Shown in pieces: positions 62,169-64,000 of a stretch of DNA of 64,000 nucleotides (positions within the stretch are counted from its first letter, which is position 1; each line of letters starts with the position of its first letter). The position numbers and the translations under genes are program-made. Location: contig JAEQBH010005079.1 in NCBI GenBank assembly GCA_016808115.1, positions 62,001-126,000 of the forward strand, given 5' to 3'. Origin of the DNA: Tetrastigma voinierianum (Eukaryota > Streptophyta > Magnoliopsida > Vitales > Vitaceae). Below the pieces are notes generated by a model. That model saw nothing but the letters and a program-made list of their open reading frames with translations. It made no database searches and was not told the DNA's origin.

Positions 62169-64000
62169 TGTCTGGTTTCTGTTTGATCATGACGATGATC
62201 AACCGAATGATATCAAGTCGAGACTCCTATATATAATCGACCTCTTTTACCCGACACTATACATTGGTATATCCAAGTCTTATAATATATCCAAATCATA
62301 TACAAAGTCCAAAATAAAACTACCATCGTAAAGGGTGTTTATGTCGACATACAAAGCATCAAGTCCCATTTACATATTCAAAACTATACACTACAATTAC
62401 CGATCGAGTGCGGAACCCACAAAGTGATGAACCCCTACTCGTGTTGGCCTTGAAGAATGCGAAGTTCCCTGACGCCTTCCGCACTCTACACGGATTAAAA
62501 CCCGTGCTAAGCTTTACGCTGAAAGGGAAACATATATACAACATGTGTGTACCCAGTTATAATAAGCATATAACAATAACAGGTATCAGAATTTCATGCA
62601 TTCAGATAATGGACTTATACAAGTAATTATGCTTATCACGGACTTATGCCTACGACGGACTTATGCTTACAACGGACTTATGCTTATTCTTCTATAAAAG
62701 TACCCGTAGGTACTACAGGTTCATTATACGGAAGTACCCGTAGATAGTACTACCGACGATATTATATTGCATGTGACTTATATGTTTATTCAGGTCTCCC
62801 GTAGGAGTTACAGAGCTTACTCTTATTCAGAATTACCCGTACGTATTACAGATCAGAACGATACACCATAATTTCCTCTTGTTTATTCTTCAGATTATTA
62901 TCATATACCATCTATACCGTATCAGCATTTCAATAAACGTAAGACACATCATAATATCCAAAGATATTATACGCACGGAAAAGGATTTCCTGCATTACGT
63001 AACCTAATGCCATAGCACAATTCAGACAGAGTGCCGTAGCACTTACCGTGACAGAGTAATCGGCATTAATCAGAGCCGAGCACTACCAGAGTACCGAAGT
63101 ACTAATCAGGACAGAAGTGCTATGTCAATTAATAGTTGATCTCAGGTATTTTTATAATTATATGAGTTCAGTAATTTACTGTTTTAGAATATGGCATTCT
63201 TAGCCACATTATGTGTTCATGACAGATCGTATTGCATATACGGGTAAGGTATGATGCGTATATAATCACACCTTAATCATGTATTCTTATTCTTCTCTGA
63301 ATCTACTTTACCCAGGAATTGGAATCAATCCAATCGGATCATTCAAACTAAAGTTATGGCATTTTCATGCCAACTAGCCGGTTTACCGATTTTACCGAGG
63401 TACAGATTGCAATATTTATTTTCCAGTGCCTTGTCTCGATATTTGGCACTGGATATTTGTACTATTTTAAAGTTAAGGTGCTAAGGGTTCTATTCCAACT
63501 GGAATCACCCCATTCGGAGCACCGAAACTCAAGTTACGTCCGAAACAACTCACTCACTCTCTATGATCAACCGATGCGTGAAATGGGCTTGCATACGGCC
63601 CCACTTTCAGTGAATTTTTGAGCTATCTAGAATCAGAATTTGGAGTACCTATAAATATATTTACCTTGAATTATTTTTACATAGCCGCTTGAATCACTCA
63701 AATCGGAGAAGAAATGAGCAAGTTATGGCCAAAATACTAAAACTGGTCAAAACTGGGAACAGAGTAGCAGTTCTACCGGTAGGACTTTAAGTTCTACCGG
63801 TAGGACTTGGCCAAAAATGACCAGTAACGATATTCTACCGGTAGGACTTCAATTCTACCGGTAGAACTCTCCGAGAAGTGCCCAAATTGTTTCTCCCATT
63901 TTTCATGCCTTATCATCCTTGGGGATCACCTCACGCATCCTTCATCAAAAACTAACATGGAACCCTCCCAAGAACCTACAAACACTTTTAATTTGCAAAG
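62169..64000 (-). repeat. 5' LTR of element B, cut by the window end
   Basis: Colinear with 55004-56980. It carries a well-preserved array of TTCTACCGGTAGGACT palindromes at about 63765-63870. The left boundary is approximate because the first about 90 bases are diverged from the 3' copy. Confidence 0.85.

Larger units (their letters stand above)
55004..64000 (-). mobile_element. Element B: Ty3/gypsy retrotransposon, runs past the window end
   Basis: A minus-strand element. Its 3' LTR is 55004-57570, the internal region 57571-62168, and its 5' LTR begins at about 62169 and is cut by the window end. On the minus strand the internal order is gag, protease, reverse transcriptase, RNase H, integrase. 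LTRs start TGTCACGCCCC and end GGGTGTTACA in plus reading. RT motifs and long LTRs fit the Del/Tekay chromovirus lineage. Frames are broken but less so than in element A; the RT catalytic box is intact. Confidence 0.9.

Overview
The window is plant nuclear DNA, most likely grapevine (Vitis) or a close relative. That assignment is an inference from the overall look of the genes and repeats; no search was run. Five spliced protein-coding genes with canonical plant introns sit in the middle third (about 16.4-44.1 kb). Retrotransposons and other repeats fill both sides.

Layout. 1-609 and 9511-10160 are two halves of a TTC-rich tandem repeat (monomer about 104 bp) split by a complete but decayed plus-strand Ty3/gypsy element (element A, 610-9510, 5-bp TSD TCACA). 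A large inverted-repeat structure follows at about 10.69-13.94 kb. The gene island then contains: a HAD-family pyrimidine 5'-nucleotidase-like gene (+, 16436-18002); a plastid cyclophilin (-, 18476-21552) with a TRIM-like element in its last intron; a plastid/mitochondrial START/polyketide-cyclase-like gene (+, 22638-26941); a SINE with clear TSDs; a POLTERGEIST-type PP2C (+, 33346-40779) with a LINE fragment in intron 2; and a germin-like protein gene (+, 42516-44089). From about 45 kb onward there is a nest of retrotransposons on the minus strand: a Ty1/copia remnant cut by two insertions, one of them a 3.3-kb solo LTR with perfect AATTG TSDs, then a large minus-strand Ty3/gypsy element (element B, from 55004 past the window end).

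How it fits together. The five genes are unrelated housekeeping, signalling or cell-wall genes, not a pathway. Cyclophilin and the START gene are divergent and share about 1.1 kb of upstream DNA. Elements A, B and the solo LTR share LTR sequence and belong to one large-LTR Ty3/gypsy group, probably Del/Tekay chromoviruses judged by their RT motifs and LTR size.

Caution on sequence quality. At least four of the five genes contain 1-2 nt indels, often in homopolymers, that break otherwise well-conserved reading frames without nonsense substitutions. The two LTR copies of each element also differ largely by short indels. This looks more like uncorrected long-read consensus error than gene death, so broken frames should not be read as pseudogenes without checking. 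I found no clearly new biological system. The most unusual structures are palindrome arrays at a matching site in the LTRs of different families, and the 3.2-kb inverted repeat.
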